A DNA stretch of 64,000 nt, from the NCBI RefSeq assembly GCF_963678635.1, contig NC_087070.1, forward strand, positions 9,582,539 to 9,646,538, read 5' to 3'. The stretch comes from Symsagittifera roscoffensis. Its lineage: Eukaryota > Xenacoelomorpha > Acoela > Convolutidae. The translations under genes and the position numbers were made by a program. This document shows, in pieces, positions 22,621 to 34,115 of the stretch (position 1 is the first letter of the stretch; every line of letters starts with the position of its first letter). The notes under the pieces are model-generated. The model worked only from the letters and a program-made list of their open reading frames with translations, did not search any database and had not been told where the DNA came from.

Positions 22621-24589
22621 ATGTCTGTGCTCAGAAAGTTCAGCTACTTGCATAGCAGTCAGCTTCTTTTGTTTTGTTTAGTAATCTGCTGTCCATTCAT
22701 CTCGACTCCCATGTTTAAGCCAAGCTGGTGCGTTTTTCCGCTAAACTTCGACAACGAGAACCACTCGACTAAAGACTACAACTTAATCCCATATCCCAAA
22801 TTTCGCAAAGAATACAAAGCAAACGAATGTCCACTTGTGTATTTTGATGAGGCAGCCTACTTGGAAGCAAAAAATGCTCAGCTGTCACCGGAAAAGAAAA
22901 TTGCGCTAAGATCGTCTGAGATTCGAGAAAACCGCAACGAAGATTCAATCAAATCCAAAAGCAAGATAAATGAAATCAATTCCCAAAGAAATCTACTTGA
23001 AGAAAACCAGTACCATGAAAATGTACCTAAAGAAAACAGGAGAAGCGAAATTGAAAATAAGAATTCTCAAGGCAGAAGCGTAGATGATTTTTTTGACGAT
23101 GTGGACGAACAGATTGATGGATTTTTTAATGGCAACAATGGATTCGAAACCGAAACTGCTTACGGCAATGGGTTTCAGGCTAACTATCCAGACAATGACC
23201 ATCAGGGAATTCAAGAAGGAACTATGGGCTTTGAGAATTTGGAAAATCAGATGGAAAGCCAGAAAATGGGTTTCAGTGGGTCAATAGCCGAAGGGAAAAT
23301 TGCAGAGGCACAAGTTCATGACAACATAAGTGACGATGACGAGGTCATTGACTTTATTGATCTCGTAACTGGAGCTGTAAGTTATTTCCCTCTAACTGTG
23401 GTACAAATCTGCGGTGTTTTTTTAGTCGTGGTATGTGTTATCAGAGTCGAAGTCTTACAATTGTGTTTCATAGTTAGAAAGTAAATTTTAAACATTTTCA
23501 TTTTTTTTTGCATTAATCAGTGTTCTAAAACAGTGCTTTTCTTTCAAAATTTGAAGTATTGAAGTTTACTTATTTTGACTTATGTGTTTTTTTTGGTTTA
23601 CTTCTTAGGATGAGGAATTTTACTGTGGGGAAGCTGACTTGATCGGACACTACTGCGAGCGAGTGACTCCTCTACGCGCTTTTTGCGAAGAGTACGAACT
23701 CCTTGGATCTTTTCCCGTGGACCAAGAAAGCTCCGGATTCCTCCAAAACCTTTCAAAAGACAGCGAAGTCTTGTGGAGTCACGTATGCGATTCTGAAGAT
23801 CCCGAATTGTTTCTGCAAGTGGCAATTTTTATAACTGGCAGTCAGAAAACACACGTTTTTAGACCTGAAAACCTGAAGTCTTTGGGAATCACAGAACACA
23901 AAAGATTGTTTTCCTGTATTTTGACTCATATTTATAAAGTGAGAAACAATCGCGAATTCGTTTTCAAAATGTTCCAGTTTTTAGAAGACAAATTTGGATA
24001 CAGAATTCCATGCGCAGAGCAAATTCGATTTGAGAAAGCGAGATTTTTGTTGGCAAACGAAATATTCGACGAAGAATTGGTTCGAAGCTTAGACATGCCT
24101 TATAGAAAGGAATGTACGGTTTCCAAAACTACCGGCGAATATCGAAACATAACGAATGAAAAACGATTTTGGTCAACTAGGCTGAACGCTATTAAAGGTG
24201 TTGTTATTTACATGTTTGTTACTTCAACTTTACAAGTGAAATCACTCTGGGAATTAAATTCTGAAACAGATCTGAGTGATTCGAATGTTGACATAGAAGC
24301 AAGTTCTCAGTTGCTCGAAAATTTCTTCAAAGAGGCTGAAAATCACCCAGAATTGATATTTTTTGAAGACTGCAGCAAAAAAGATAATGCATACGAATAC
24401 ATTGCAGGATTGTTGAGTGTTTACAGTGACTTGAAACGATTCCAATATGAAACTTTTGATGCTTTGCAGTTGGTGCGAAGATTCAGCGAAGAATCTCTTG
24501 GTAAAATAGGAAAAATAGAACAGCTTGTTTACGATTTAGAGAACGATCGACCGATTGATATTTGCAACGGAGAACATCTACCACGTTGA
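22621..24589 (+). CDS. Unidentified secreted/ER protein, two exons, C-terminus altered by a retrotransposon
   Basis: Exons 22621-23376 (donor GTAAGT) and 23609-24589 (acceptor TTACTTCTTAG) join in phase 0 to 578 residues. I chose the ATG at 22621 because it begins a clear signal peptide, with hydrophobic core QLLLFCLVICCPF at residues 16-28. Upstream in-frame Met 22531 would bury it. After the signal come a CVFPLNFDNENHS segment with Cys, a charged low-complexity Asn/Glu/Lys region and an acidic DDDEVIDFIDL run. The second exon is a helical, Cys-containing domain (FYCGEADLIGHYCERV; SHVCDSEDPE; RIPCAEQIR) with potential N-glycosylation sites NLS and NIT. I do not recognise the family. The last eight residues (CNGEHLPR) and the TGA stop come from an inserted retrotransposon; see the entry at 24563. 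A truncated second copy lies at 31613-32980. Confidence 0.85.
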
Positions 24590-24907
24590 GTGAACAGAAC
24601 ACGCACAGAAGAGACGTTTCTGTACAGACTGAGAGTAAACAGAGAAACATCACTCAAGGACACCAAGTACAGATTCCGGCTATCACAGAATCCTATATGC
24701 GAGCACTGCGATGAGGAAGAACCAGAAACAACGGAACACTACCTACTGAAGTGCACAAATTGGGAGAACAGCACCTGGGAAGAAGCCGTACCTTGACGCT
24801 TTTGCAGACCAACCCCATTAACATCATCTTATTCGCAACAATCACTGGACATATCAAGTCCCCCGATTATCAAGAGGGCTCCTAAACACACACACACACA
24901 CACACAC
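24563..24907 (+). mobile_element. 5'-truncated non-LTR retrotransposon with target-site duplication
   Basis: A 345-bp insert is flanked by ACCGATTGATATT at 24550-24562 and 24908-24920 (13 bases; 12 if the A belongs to the tail). It encodes the C-terminal end of a non-LTR reverse-transcriptase protein: a RLRVNRE segment, then the CCHC-like knuckle CEHCDEEEPETTEHYLLKC (C-x2-C, H-x4-C) and WENSTWEEA, ending in TGA at 24794-24796. One in-frame TGA (24587-24589) interrupts the reading. The 3' tail is an (AC)n run rather than poly(A). The insertion occurred before the local duplication, since the copy at 32954 shares it. Confidence 0.85.
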
Positions 24908-24909
24908 AC
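24885..24909 (+). repeat. (AC)n microsatellite tail of the retrotransposon
   Basis: An uninterrupted AC run ends the inserted element. The corresponding run in the second copy (about 33276-33296) is 4 bases shorter, a normal slippage difference. Confidence 0.9.
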
Positions 24910-24921
24910 CGATTGATATTC

Positions 24922-24927
24922 AATAAA
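24922..24927 (+). terminator. Poly(A) signal AATAAA overlapping the ancestral stop codon
   Basis: Directly after the 3' copy of the target duplication the sequence reads CAATAAAAATTAATAG. In the frame of the host gene this is CAA TAA, so before the insertion the protein would have ended one residue after the target site, with its TAA inside AATAAA. Confidence 0.6.
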
Positions 24928-24929
24928 AA

Positions 24930-25285
24930 TTAATAGAAATGTTTCCGAACTCTTTTACAAAATAGTGCGATACGTCAGACTTCAATTTTGCAAATTGTAT
25001 TGCAAATTATAGCAGTTGCTAAACAGAATTGAAGCAAAATTTCAGATTATTGCACGACGATAAACTTTTTGACCGTGAGTCTCAAACTCGTAAACTACTT
25101 GAAATTGATGCAATATCGGTTGAATATCTAGAACAGGCACAAATATTTCAGCGGCAAACGTTTTTCTACCACCTGACAAAGTTTTGATTCATTCAAAAAA
25201 ATTTTGATGTGCTCGATCTTTCTTCACAAAAATCACTGCAAACTGTGATAGTTGCTAACAAATTTTGCGACTATTCGGGTCATTA

Positions 25286-25367
<82 letters not shown>

Positions 25368-25720
25368 TATTTAATTGTCGTTTCATGTGACACATGTTTA
25401 AGAAGTCCCTATGTTGACATATTTAAGAGAACTCTATCTTAGCATGTTTAAATTTTTCAACGTATTATTTTTTGCATGTTTAACGAAAGTGTTTTTTGCC
25501 CATTTAAGCTATATCGTATATTCAAACGCTCAAGAAATTTCATTTAGCACAGGTTTGAGAAATCCTTATGTTGGTCTGTTGAAAGGCCAAAACATGCGAG
25601 AGTTTAAAAGTTTACTTGTAATCTGATGGAGCTCGAATGCTTCAAAACTGTTTACATTTTTTCCTTTATTCGCAACGTATAATTATCACAGTTTTTCTTT
25701 CACAGTTTACTTAAATAATT
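24930..25720. other. 3' flank with TCTA microsatellite, no gene
   Basis: Unique-looking AT-rich sequence with a (TCTA)n run at about 25286-25367 (about 20 units). Everything here is repeated at 33317-34115, where the TCTA run is about 8 bases longer. No exon seen. Confidence 0.6.
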
Positions 25721-28700
25721 TGGAATTTTGCAACCCCATAGTTGGGTACTATCAGGGTACACTCAAGGTCTGCAAATCTAGCGTCCAAGTATGACTGCTC
25801 AAATCCTTATGGTTTTCGAGATATGGCGTTTTTTATGATTTTTCATTTTTTTTCACAGAACTTAGATATAAAAAATTAACCGAACATGATTTTCGATTTT
25901 CTCAACCCCTCTATATTGGTGCCCTATCAGGGTACGCTCAAGAGGTGCAAATCTAGCGTCAAAGTATGACTGCTCGAATCTTTTTGGTTATCGAGATATG
26001 GCGTTTTCTTATGATTTTTTTTTTCAAAAAACTTAGATATAAAAAACTAATTGAACTTAAATTTCTCAACCCTACAGTGGGATGCTATCAGGAAAATTTT
26101 GAGGGCTACAAATCTAGCGTCCAATTATGACTGCTCAAATCCCTTTTTTTTTCGAGATATGGCTTTTTTAATGATTTTTTCAGTTTTTTCCAAAAAACTT
26201 ATTTATAAAAAAACTAACCGAACTTGATTTTCGCAACCCCATAATGGGGTGCTATCGGTGTAAGCTCAAGGGCTCTAAATCTAGCGTTCAAGTATGACTG
26301 CTCAAATCCTTTTGGTTTTCGAGATATGACGTTTTTAAAAAATTTTTTTTCTTTTTTTCAAAAAAAAACTTAGATGTAAAAAACTAACCGAGCTTGATTT
26401 TCGATTTTCTCATCGCCTCTATATTGGTGCCCTATCAGGGTACGCTCAAGAGGTGCAAATCTAGCGTCAAAGTATGACTGCTCGAATCTTTTTGGTTATC
26501 GAGATATGGCGTTTTCTTATGATTTTTTTTTTCAAAAACTTAGATATAAAAAACTAACCGAACTTGAATTTCTCAACCCTACAGTGGGATGCTATCGGGG
26601 TAGTTTCGAGGGCTACAAATCTAGCGTCCAAGTATGACTGCTCAATTCTTTTTGGTTTTCGAGGTACGGCGTTTTTTATGATTTTTTATTTTAAAAAAAA
26701 AATTAGATATAAAAAACTAATCGAACTTAGATTTTTCAACCCTATAATAGTTAGCTATCGGGGTACAATCAAGGGCTCTAAATCTAGCGTTCAAGTATGA
26801 CTGCTCAAATCCTTATAGTTTTCGAGATATGGCGTTTTTTTACAATTTTTTCTTTTTTTTTCAAAAAAATTAGATATGAAAAAACTAACCGAACTTGAAT
26901 TTTTCAGCCCTATAGTGGGGTGCTATCGGGATACACTCAAAGGCTACAAGTCTAGCTTCCAAGTATGACTGCTCAAATCCTTATGGTTTTCGAGATTTGG
27001 CGTTTTTATGACTTTTCATTCTTTTCTCAAAAAACTTAGATATAAAAAATTAACCGAGCTTGATTTTCGATTTTGTCATCGCCTCTATATTGGGGCCCTA
27101 TCAGGGTAGGCTCAAGAGCTGCAAATCTAGCGTCAAAGTAAGACTGCTCAAATCTTTTCGGTTTTCGAGATATGGCGTTTTTTTTTATTTTTGATTTTTT
27201 TTTTCAAAAAACTTAGATATAAAAAACTAATCGAACTTAAATTTCTCAACCCTACAGTGGGATGCTATCGGGGTAATTTCGAGGGCTACAAATCTAGCGT
27301 CCAAGTATGACTGCTCAAATCCCTATGGTTTTCGAGATATGGCTTTTTTATGATTTTTTCAGTTTTTTTTCCAAAAAACTTGGATATAAAAAAAACTAAC
27401 CGAACCTGATTTTCGATTTTCTCAACCCCTCTATATTGGGGCCCTATCAGGGTACGCTCAAGAGCTGCGAATCTAGCGTCAAAGTATGACTGCTCATTTC
27501 TTTTTGGTTTTCGAGGTATGGCGCTTTTTATGATTTTTTATTTTTTTAAAAAAAAAATTAGATATAAAAAACTAATCGAACTTAAATTTCTCAACCCTAC
27601 AGTGGGATGCTATCGGGGTAATTTCGAGGGCTACAAATCTAGCGTCCAAGTATGACTGCTCAAATCCCTATGGTTTTCGAGATATGGCTTTTTTAATGAT
27701 TTTTTCAGTTTTTTCAAAAAACTTATTTATAAAAAAAACTAACCGAACTTGAATTTCTCAACCCCATAGTGTGGTGCTATCGGGGTACAGTCAAGGGCTC
27801 TAAATCTAGCGTTCAAGTATGACTGCTCAAATCCTTTTGGTTTTCGAGATATGACGTTGCTTAGAAAGTTTTTCCTTTTTTCAAAAAACTTAGATATATA
27901 TATATATAAAAAAACTAATCTAACTTGAATTTTTCAACCCTAGAATGGGAACCTTTTGGGCTACACTCAAACGCTGCAAACCTAGCTTCAAGTATGACTG
28001 CTTAAATCCTTATGGTTTTCGAGATATGGCGTTTTTTAAAATTTTTTCTTTTTTTTTTCCAAAAAATTAGATATAAAAAAACTAACCGAACTTGAATTTT
28101 TCAACCCTATAGTGGGGTGCTATCGGGATACACTCGAAGGCTACAAGTCTAGCTTCCAAGTATGACTGCTCAAATCCTTATGGTTTTCGAGATATGGCGT
28201 TTTTTATGATTTTTCATTCTTTTCTCAAAAACCTAAATATAAAAAAACTAACCGAACTTGAATTTTTCAACCCTATAGTGGTGTGCTATCGGGGTACAAT
28301 CAAGGGCTCTAAATCTAGCGTTAAAGTATGACTGCTCAAATCCTTATAGTTTTCGAGATATGGCGTTTTTTAAAATTTTTTCTTTTTTTTTCAAAAAACT
28401 TTTGATCTAAAAAAACTAACCGAACTTGATTTTTTCAGCCTTATAGTGGGGTGTTATCGGGATACACTCAAAGGCTACAAGTCTAGCGTCCAAGTATGAC
28501 TGCTCAAATCCTTATGGTTTTCAAGATATGGCGTTTTTTATGATTTTTTCAGTTTTTTTCCCAAAAAACTTGGGTATAAAAAACTAACCGAACCTGATTT
28601 TCGATTTTCTCAACTCCTCTATATTGGGGCCCTATCAGGGTACGCTCAAGAGCTGCGAATCTAGCGTCAAAGTATGACTGCTCAATTCTTTTTGGTTTTC

Positions 28701-31616
28701 GAGGTATGGCGTTTTTTATGATTTTTTATTTTTTAAAAAAAAACTTAGATATAAAAAACTAATCGAACTTAAATTTCTCAACCCTATTGTGGGATTCTAT
28801 CGGGGTAATTTCGAGGGCTACAAATCTAGCGTCCAAGTATGACTGCTCAAATCCCTATGGTTTTCGAGATATGGCGTTTTTTATGAATTTTCATTCTTTT
28901 CTCAAAAAACTTAAATATAAAAAAACTAACCGAACTTGAATTTTTGAAACCTATAGTAGTGTGCTATCGGGGTACAATCAAGGGCTCTAAATCTAGCGTT
29001 CAAGTATGACTGCTCAAATCCTTCTAGTTTTCGAGATATGGCGTTTTTTATGATTTTTTATTTTTTTTCAAAAAACTTAGATATAAAAAACTAATCGAAC
29101 TTAAATTTCTCAACCCTATAGTGGGATGCTATCGGGATACAATCGAAGGCTACAAATCTAGTGTCCAAGTATGACTGCTCAAATCCCTATGGTTTTCGAG
29201 ATATGGTTTTTTTATGATTTTTTCAGTTTTTTATTCAAAAAACTTTTTTGAAAAAAACTAACCAAACTTGAATTTCTCAACCCAATAGTGGGGTGCTATC
29301 GGGGTACACTCAAGGGCTCTAAATCTAGCGTTCGAGTCTGACTGCTCAAATCCTTTTGGTTTTCGAGATATGACGTATTTTAAAAAAATTTTCCTTTTTT
29401 CGTAAAACTTAGATATATAAAAAACTTATCTAACTTGATTTTTTCAACCCTATAATGGAACCTATTGGGCTACACTCAAAAGCTGCAAATCTAGCGTCCA
29501 AGTATGACTGCTCAAATCCTTATGGTTTTCGAGATATGGCGTTTTTTATGATTTTTCAGTTTTTTCCAAAAACTTGGATATAAAAAAACTAACCGAACCT
29601 GAATTTTCCAACCCTATAGTTCGGTGCTATCGGGGTACACTGAAGGGCTGCAAATCTAGTGTCTAAGTATAACTGCTCAAAAACTTTGTTGATTTGTTAA
29701 TTTTTCTTTCAAAAACTTAGATATAAAAAACTAACCGAACTTGAATTTCTCAACCCTACAGTGGGATGCTATCGGGGTACTTTCGAGGGCTACAAATCTA
29801 GCGTCCAAGTATGACTGCTCAATTCTTTTTGGTTTTCGAGGTACGGCGTTTTTTATGATTTTTTATTTAAAAAAAAAAAATTAGATATAAAAAACTAATC
29901 GAACTTAGATTTTTCAACCCTATAGTAGTTAGCTATCGGGGTACAATCAAGGGCTCTAAATCTAGCGTTCAAGTATGACTGCTCAAATCCTTATAGTTTT
30001 CGAGATATGGCGTTTTTTTACAATTTTTTCTTTTTTTTTCAAAAAAATTAGATATGAAAAAACTAACCGAACTTGAATTTTTCAACCCTATAGTGGGGTG
30101 CTATCGGGATACACTCGAAGGCTACAAATCTAGAGTCCAAGTATGACTGCTCAAATCCTTATGGTTTTCGAGATATGGCGTTTTTTCTGATTTTTCATTC
30201 TTTTCTCAAAAAACTTAAATATAAAAAAATTAATCGAACTTGATTTTCGATTTTCTCAACCCCTCTATATTGTGGCCCTATCAGGGTACGCTCAAGAGCT
30301 GCAAATCTAGCGTCAAAATATGACTGCTCAAATCTTTTTGGTTTTCGAGATATGGCGTTTTTTATGATTTTTTATTTTTTTTTTCAAAAAACTTAGATAT
30401 AAAAAACTAATCGAACTTAAATTTCTCAACCCTACAGTGGGATGCTATCGGGGTAGTTTCGAGGGCTACAAATCTAGCGTCCAAAAATGACCGCTCAAAT
30501 CCCTATGGTTTTCGAGATATGGTTTTTTTATGATTTTTTCAGTTTTTTTTCCAAAAAACTTTTTTAAAAAAAACTAACCAAACTTGAATTTCTCAACTCA
30601 ATAGTGGGGTGCTATCGGGGTACACTCAAGGGCTCTAAATCTAGCGTTCAAGTCTGACTGCTCAAATCCTTTTGGTTTTCGAGATATGACGTTTTTTAAA
30701 AAAATTTTCCTTTTTTTCGAAAAACTTAGTTAAATAAAAAACTTATCTAACTTGATTTTTCCAACCCTATAAAGGAACCTATTGGGCTACACTCAAAAGC
30801 TGCAAATCTAGCGTCCAAGTATGACTGCTCAAATCCTTATGGTTTTCGAGATATGGCGTTTTTTATGATTTTTCAGTTTTTTTCCAAAAAACTTGGATAT
30901 AAAAAAACTAACCGAACCTGAGTTTTCCAACCCTATAGTTCGGTGCTATCGGGATACACTCAAAGGCTACAAATCTAGAGTCCAAGTGTGACTGCTCAAA
31001 TCTTTATTGTTTTCGAGATATGGCGTTTTTTATGATTTTTCATTCTTTTCTCAAAAAACTTAGATATAAAAAAATTAATCGAACTTGATTTTCGATTTTC
31101 TCAACCCCTCTATATTGTGGCCCTATCAGGGTACGCTCAAGAGCTGCAAATCTAGCGTCAAAATATGACTGCTCAAATCTTTTTGGTTTTCGAGATATGG
31201 CGTTTTTTATGATTTTTTATTTTTTTTTTTTCAAAAAACTTAGATATAAAAAACTAATCGAACTTAAATTTCTCAACCCTACAGTGGGATGCTATCGGGG
31301 TAGTTTCGAGGGCTACAAATCTAGCGTCCAAGTATGACCGCTCAAATCCCTATGGTTTTCGAGATATGGTTTTTTTATGATTTTTTCAGTTTTTTTTCCA
31401 AAAAACTTTTTTAAAAAAAACTAACCAAACTTGAATTTCTCAACCCAATAGTGGGGTGCTATCGGGGTACACTCAAGGGCTCTAAATCTAGCGTTCAAGT
31501 CTGACTGCTCAAATCTTTTTGGTTTTCGAGATATGACGTTTTTTAAAAAATTTTCCTTTTTTTCGAAAAACTTAGTTAAATAAAAAACTTATCTAACTTG
31601 ATTTTTTCAACCCTAT
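25720..31616 (+). repeat. Satellite array 1, monomer ~166-178 bp
   Basis: About 35 head-to-tail monomers. Consensus blocks in order are GGTTTTCGAGATATGGCG, a T-rich stretch, CAAAAAACTTAGATATAAAA, ACTAACCGAACTTGA, CTCAACCCTATAGTGGGGTG, CTATCGGGGTACACTCAAGG, CTACAAATCTAGCGTCC and AAGTATGACTGCTCAAATCC. Variant monomers (for example CCCCTCTATATTGGGGCCC, or TATAAAGGAACCTATTGGGC) recur in a fixed order, giving higher-order repeats. The array stops abruptly inside a monomer at CCCTAT, where the second gene copy begins. Open frames through the monomers are chance readings. Confidence 0.95.
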
Positions 31617-32980
31617 GGGCTTTGAGAATTTGGAAAATCAGATGGAAAGCCAGAAAATGGGTTTCAGTGGGTCAATAGCCGAAGGGAAAATTGCAGAGGC
31701 ACAAGTTCATGACAACATAAGTGACGATGACGAGGTCATTGACTTTATTGATCTCGTAACTGGAGCTGTAAGTTATTTCCCTCTAACTGTGGTACAAATC
31801 TGCGGTGTTTTTTTAGTCGTGGTATGTGTTATCAGAATCGAAGTCTTACAATTGTGTTTCATAGTTAGAAAGTAAATTTTAAACATTTTCATTTTTTTTG
31901 AATTAATCAGTGTTCTAAAACAGTGCTTTTCTTTCAAAATTTGAAGTATTGAAGTTTACTTATTTTGACTTATGTGTTTTTTTTTGGTTTACTTCTTAGG
32001 ATGAGGAATTTTACTCTGGGGAAGCTGACTTGATCGGACACTACTGCGAGCGAGTGACTCCTCTACGCGCTTTTTGCGAAGAGTACGAACTCCTTGGATC
32101 TTTTCCCGTGGACCAAGAAAGCTCCGGATTCCTCCAAAACCTTTCAAAAGACAGCGAAGTCTTGTGGAGTCACGTATGCGATTCTGAAGATCCCGAATTG
32201 TTTCTGCAAGTGGCAATTTTTATAACTGGCAGTCAGAAAACACACGTTTTTAGACCTGAAAACCTGAAGTCTTTGGGAATCACAGAACACAAAAGATTGT
32301 TTTCCTGTATTTTGACTCATATTTATAAAGTGAGAAACAATCGCGAATTCGTTTTCAAAATGTTCCAGTTTTTAGAAGACAAATTTGGATACAGAATTCC
32401 ATGCGCAGAGCAAATTCGATTTGAGAAAGCGAGATTTTTGTTGGCAAACGAAATATTCGACGAAGAATTGGTTCGAAGCTTAGACATGCCTTATAGAAAG
32501 GAATGTACGGTTTCCAAAACTACCGGCGAATATCGAAACATAACGAATGAAAAACGATTTTGGTCAACTAGGCTGAACGCTATTAAAGGTGTTGTTATTA
32601 ACATGTTTGTTACTTCAACTTTACAAGTGAAATCACTCTGGGAATTAAATTCTGAAACAGATCTGAGTGATTCGAATGTTGACATAGAAGCAAGTTCTCA
32701 GTTGCTCGAAAATTTCTTCAAAGAGGCTGAAAATCACCCAGAATTGATATTTTTTGAAGACTGCAGCAAAAAAGATAATGCATACGAATACATTGCAGGA
32801 TTGTTGAGTGTTTACAGTGACTTGAAACGATTCCAATATGAAACTTTTGATGCTTTGCAGTTGGTGCGAAGATTCAGCGAAGAATCTCTTGGTAAAATAG
32901 GAAAAATAGAACAGCTTGTTTACGATTTAGAGAACGATCGACCGATTGATATTTGCAACGGAGAACATCTACCACGTTGA
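31613..32980 (+). pseudogene. Truncated second copy of the 22621 gene
   Basis: It corresponds to 23222-24589 at an offset of 8391. The first 600 bases of exon 1, including the signal peptide, are missing. What remains is 31613-31767 (donor GTAAGT) and 32000-32980. It starts exactly where satellite array 1 ends, with CTAT shared by both parents of the junction. The differences noticed in exon 2 both change the protein: Cys to Ser in FYxGEADL and Tyr to Asn in VVIxMFVTS. With no start, signal peptide or visible promoter, it is likely non-functional unless satellite transcription drives it. Confidence 0.9.
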
Positions 32981-33294
32981 GTGAACAGAACACGCACAGA
33001 AGAGACGTTTCTGTACAGACTGAGAGTAAACAGAGAAACATCACTCAAGGACACCAAGTACAGATTCCGGCTATCACAGAATCCTATATGCGAGCACTGC
33101 GATGAGGAAGAACCAGAAACAACGGAACACTACCTACTGAAGTGCACAAATTGGGAGAACAGCACCTGGGAAGAAGCCGTACCTTGACGCTTTTGCAGAC
33201 CAACCCCATTAACATCATCTTATTCGCAACAAGCACTGGACATATCAAGTCCCCCGATTATCAAGAGGGCTCCTAAACACACACACACACACAC
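32954..33294 (+). mobile_element. Non-LTR retrotransposon fragment, duplicated copy
   Basis: Same insert as at 24563, with the same target duplication (32941-32953 and 33295-33307), the same in-frame TGA and the same knuckle motif. It differs by an (AC)n tail 4 bases shorter and a single-base change (GCAACAAGC versus GCAACAATC). It was copied by the segmental duplication and is not an independent insertion. Confidence 0.88.
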
Positions 33295-33316
33295 ACCGAT
33301 TGATATTCAATAAAAA

Positions 33317-33672
33317 TTAATAGAAATGTTTCCGAACTCTTTTACAAAATAGTGCGATACGTCAGACTTCAATTTTGCAAATTGTATTGCAAATTATAGC
33401 AGTTGCTAAACAGAATTGAAGCAAAATTTCAGATTATTGCACGACGATAAACTTTTTGACCGTGAGTCTCAAACTCGTAAACTACTTGAAATTGATGCAA
33501 TATCGGTTGAATATCTAGAACAGGCACAAATATTTCAGCGGCAAACGTTTTTCTACCACCTGACAAAGTTTTGATTCATTCAAAAAAATTTTGATGTGCT
33601 CGATCTTTCTTCACAAAAATCACTGCAAACTGTGATAGTTGCTAACAAATTTTGCGACTATTCGGGTCATTA

Positions 33673-33762
<90 letters not shown>

Positions 33763-34115
33763 TATTTAATTGTCGTTTCATGTGACACATGTTTAAGAAG
33801 TCCCTATGTTGACATATTTAAGAGAACTCTATCTTAGCATGTTTAAATTTTTCAACGTATTATTTTTTGCATGTTTAACGAAAGTGTTTTTTTGCCCATT
33901 TAAGCTATATCGTATATTCAAACGCTCAAGAAATTTCATTTAGCACAGGTTTGAGAAATCCTTATGTTGGTCTGTTAAAAGGCCAAAACATGCGAGAGTT
34001 GAAAAGTTTACTTGTAATCTGATGGAGCTCGAATGCTTCAAAACTGTTTACATTTTTTCCTTTATTCGCAACGTATAATTATCACAGTTTTTCTTTCACA
34101 GTTTACTTAAATAAT
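33317..34115. other. Duplicated 3' flank with TCTA microsatellite
   Basis: Copy of 24930-25720. The (TCTA)n run at about 33674-33762 has about 22 units. The open frame of repeated SIYL residues across it is a microsatellite reading, not a gene. Confidence 0.8.

Noticed and set aside
33652..33837. Open frame of repeated SIYL residues
   Set aside because: Translation of the (TCTA)n microsatellite.
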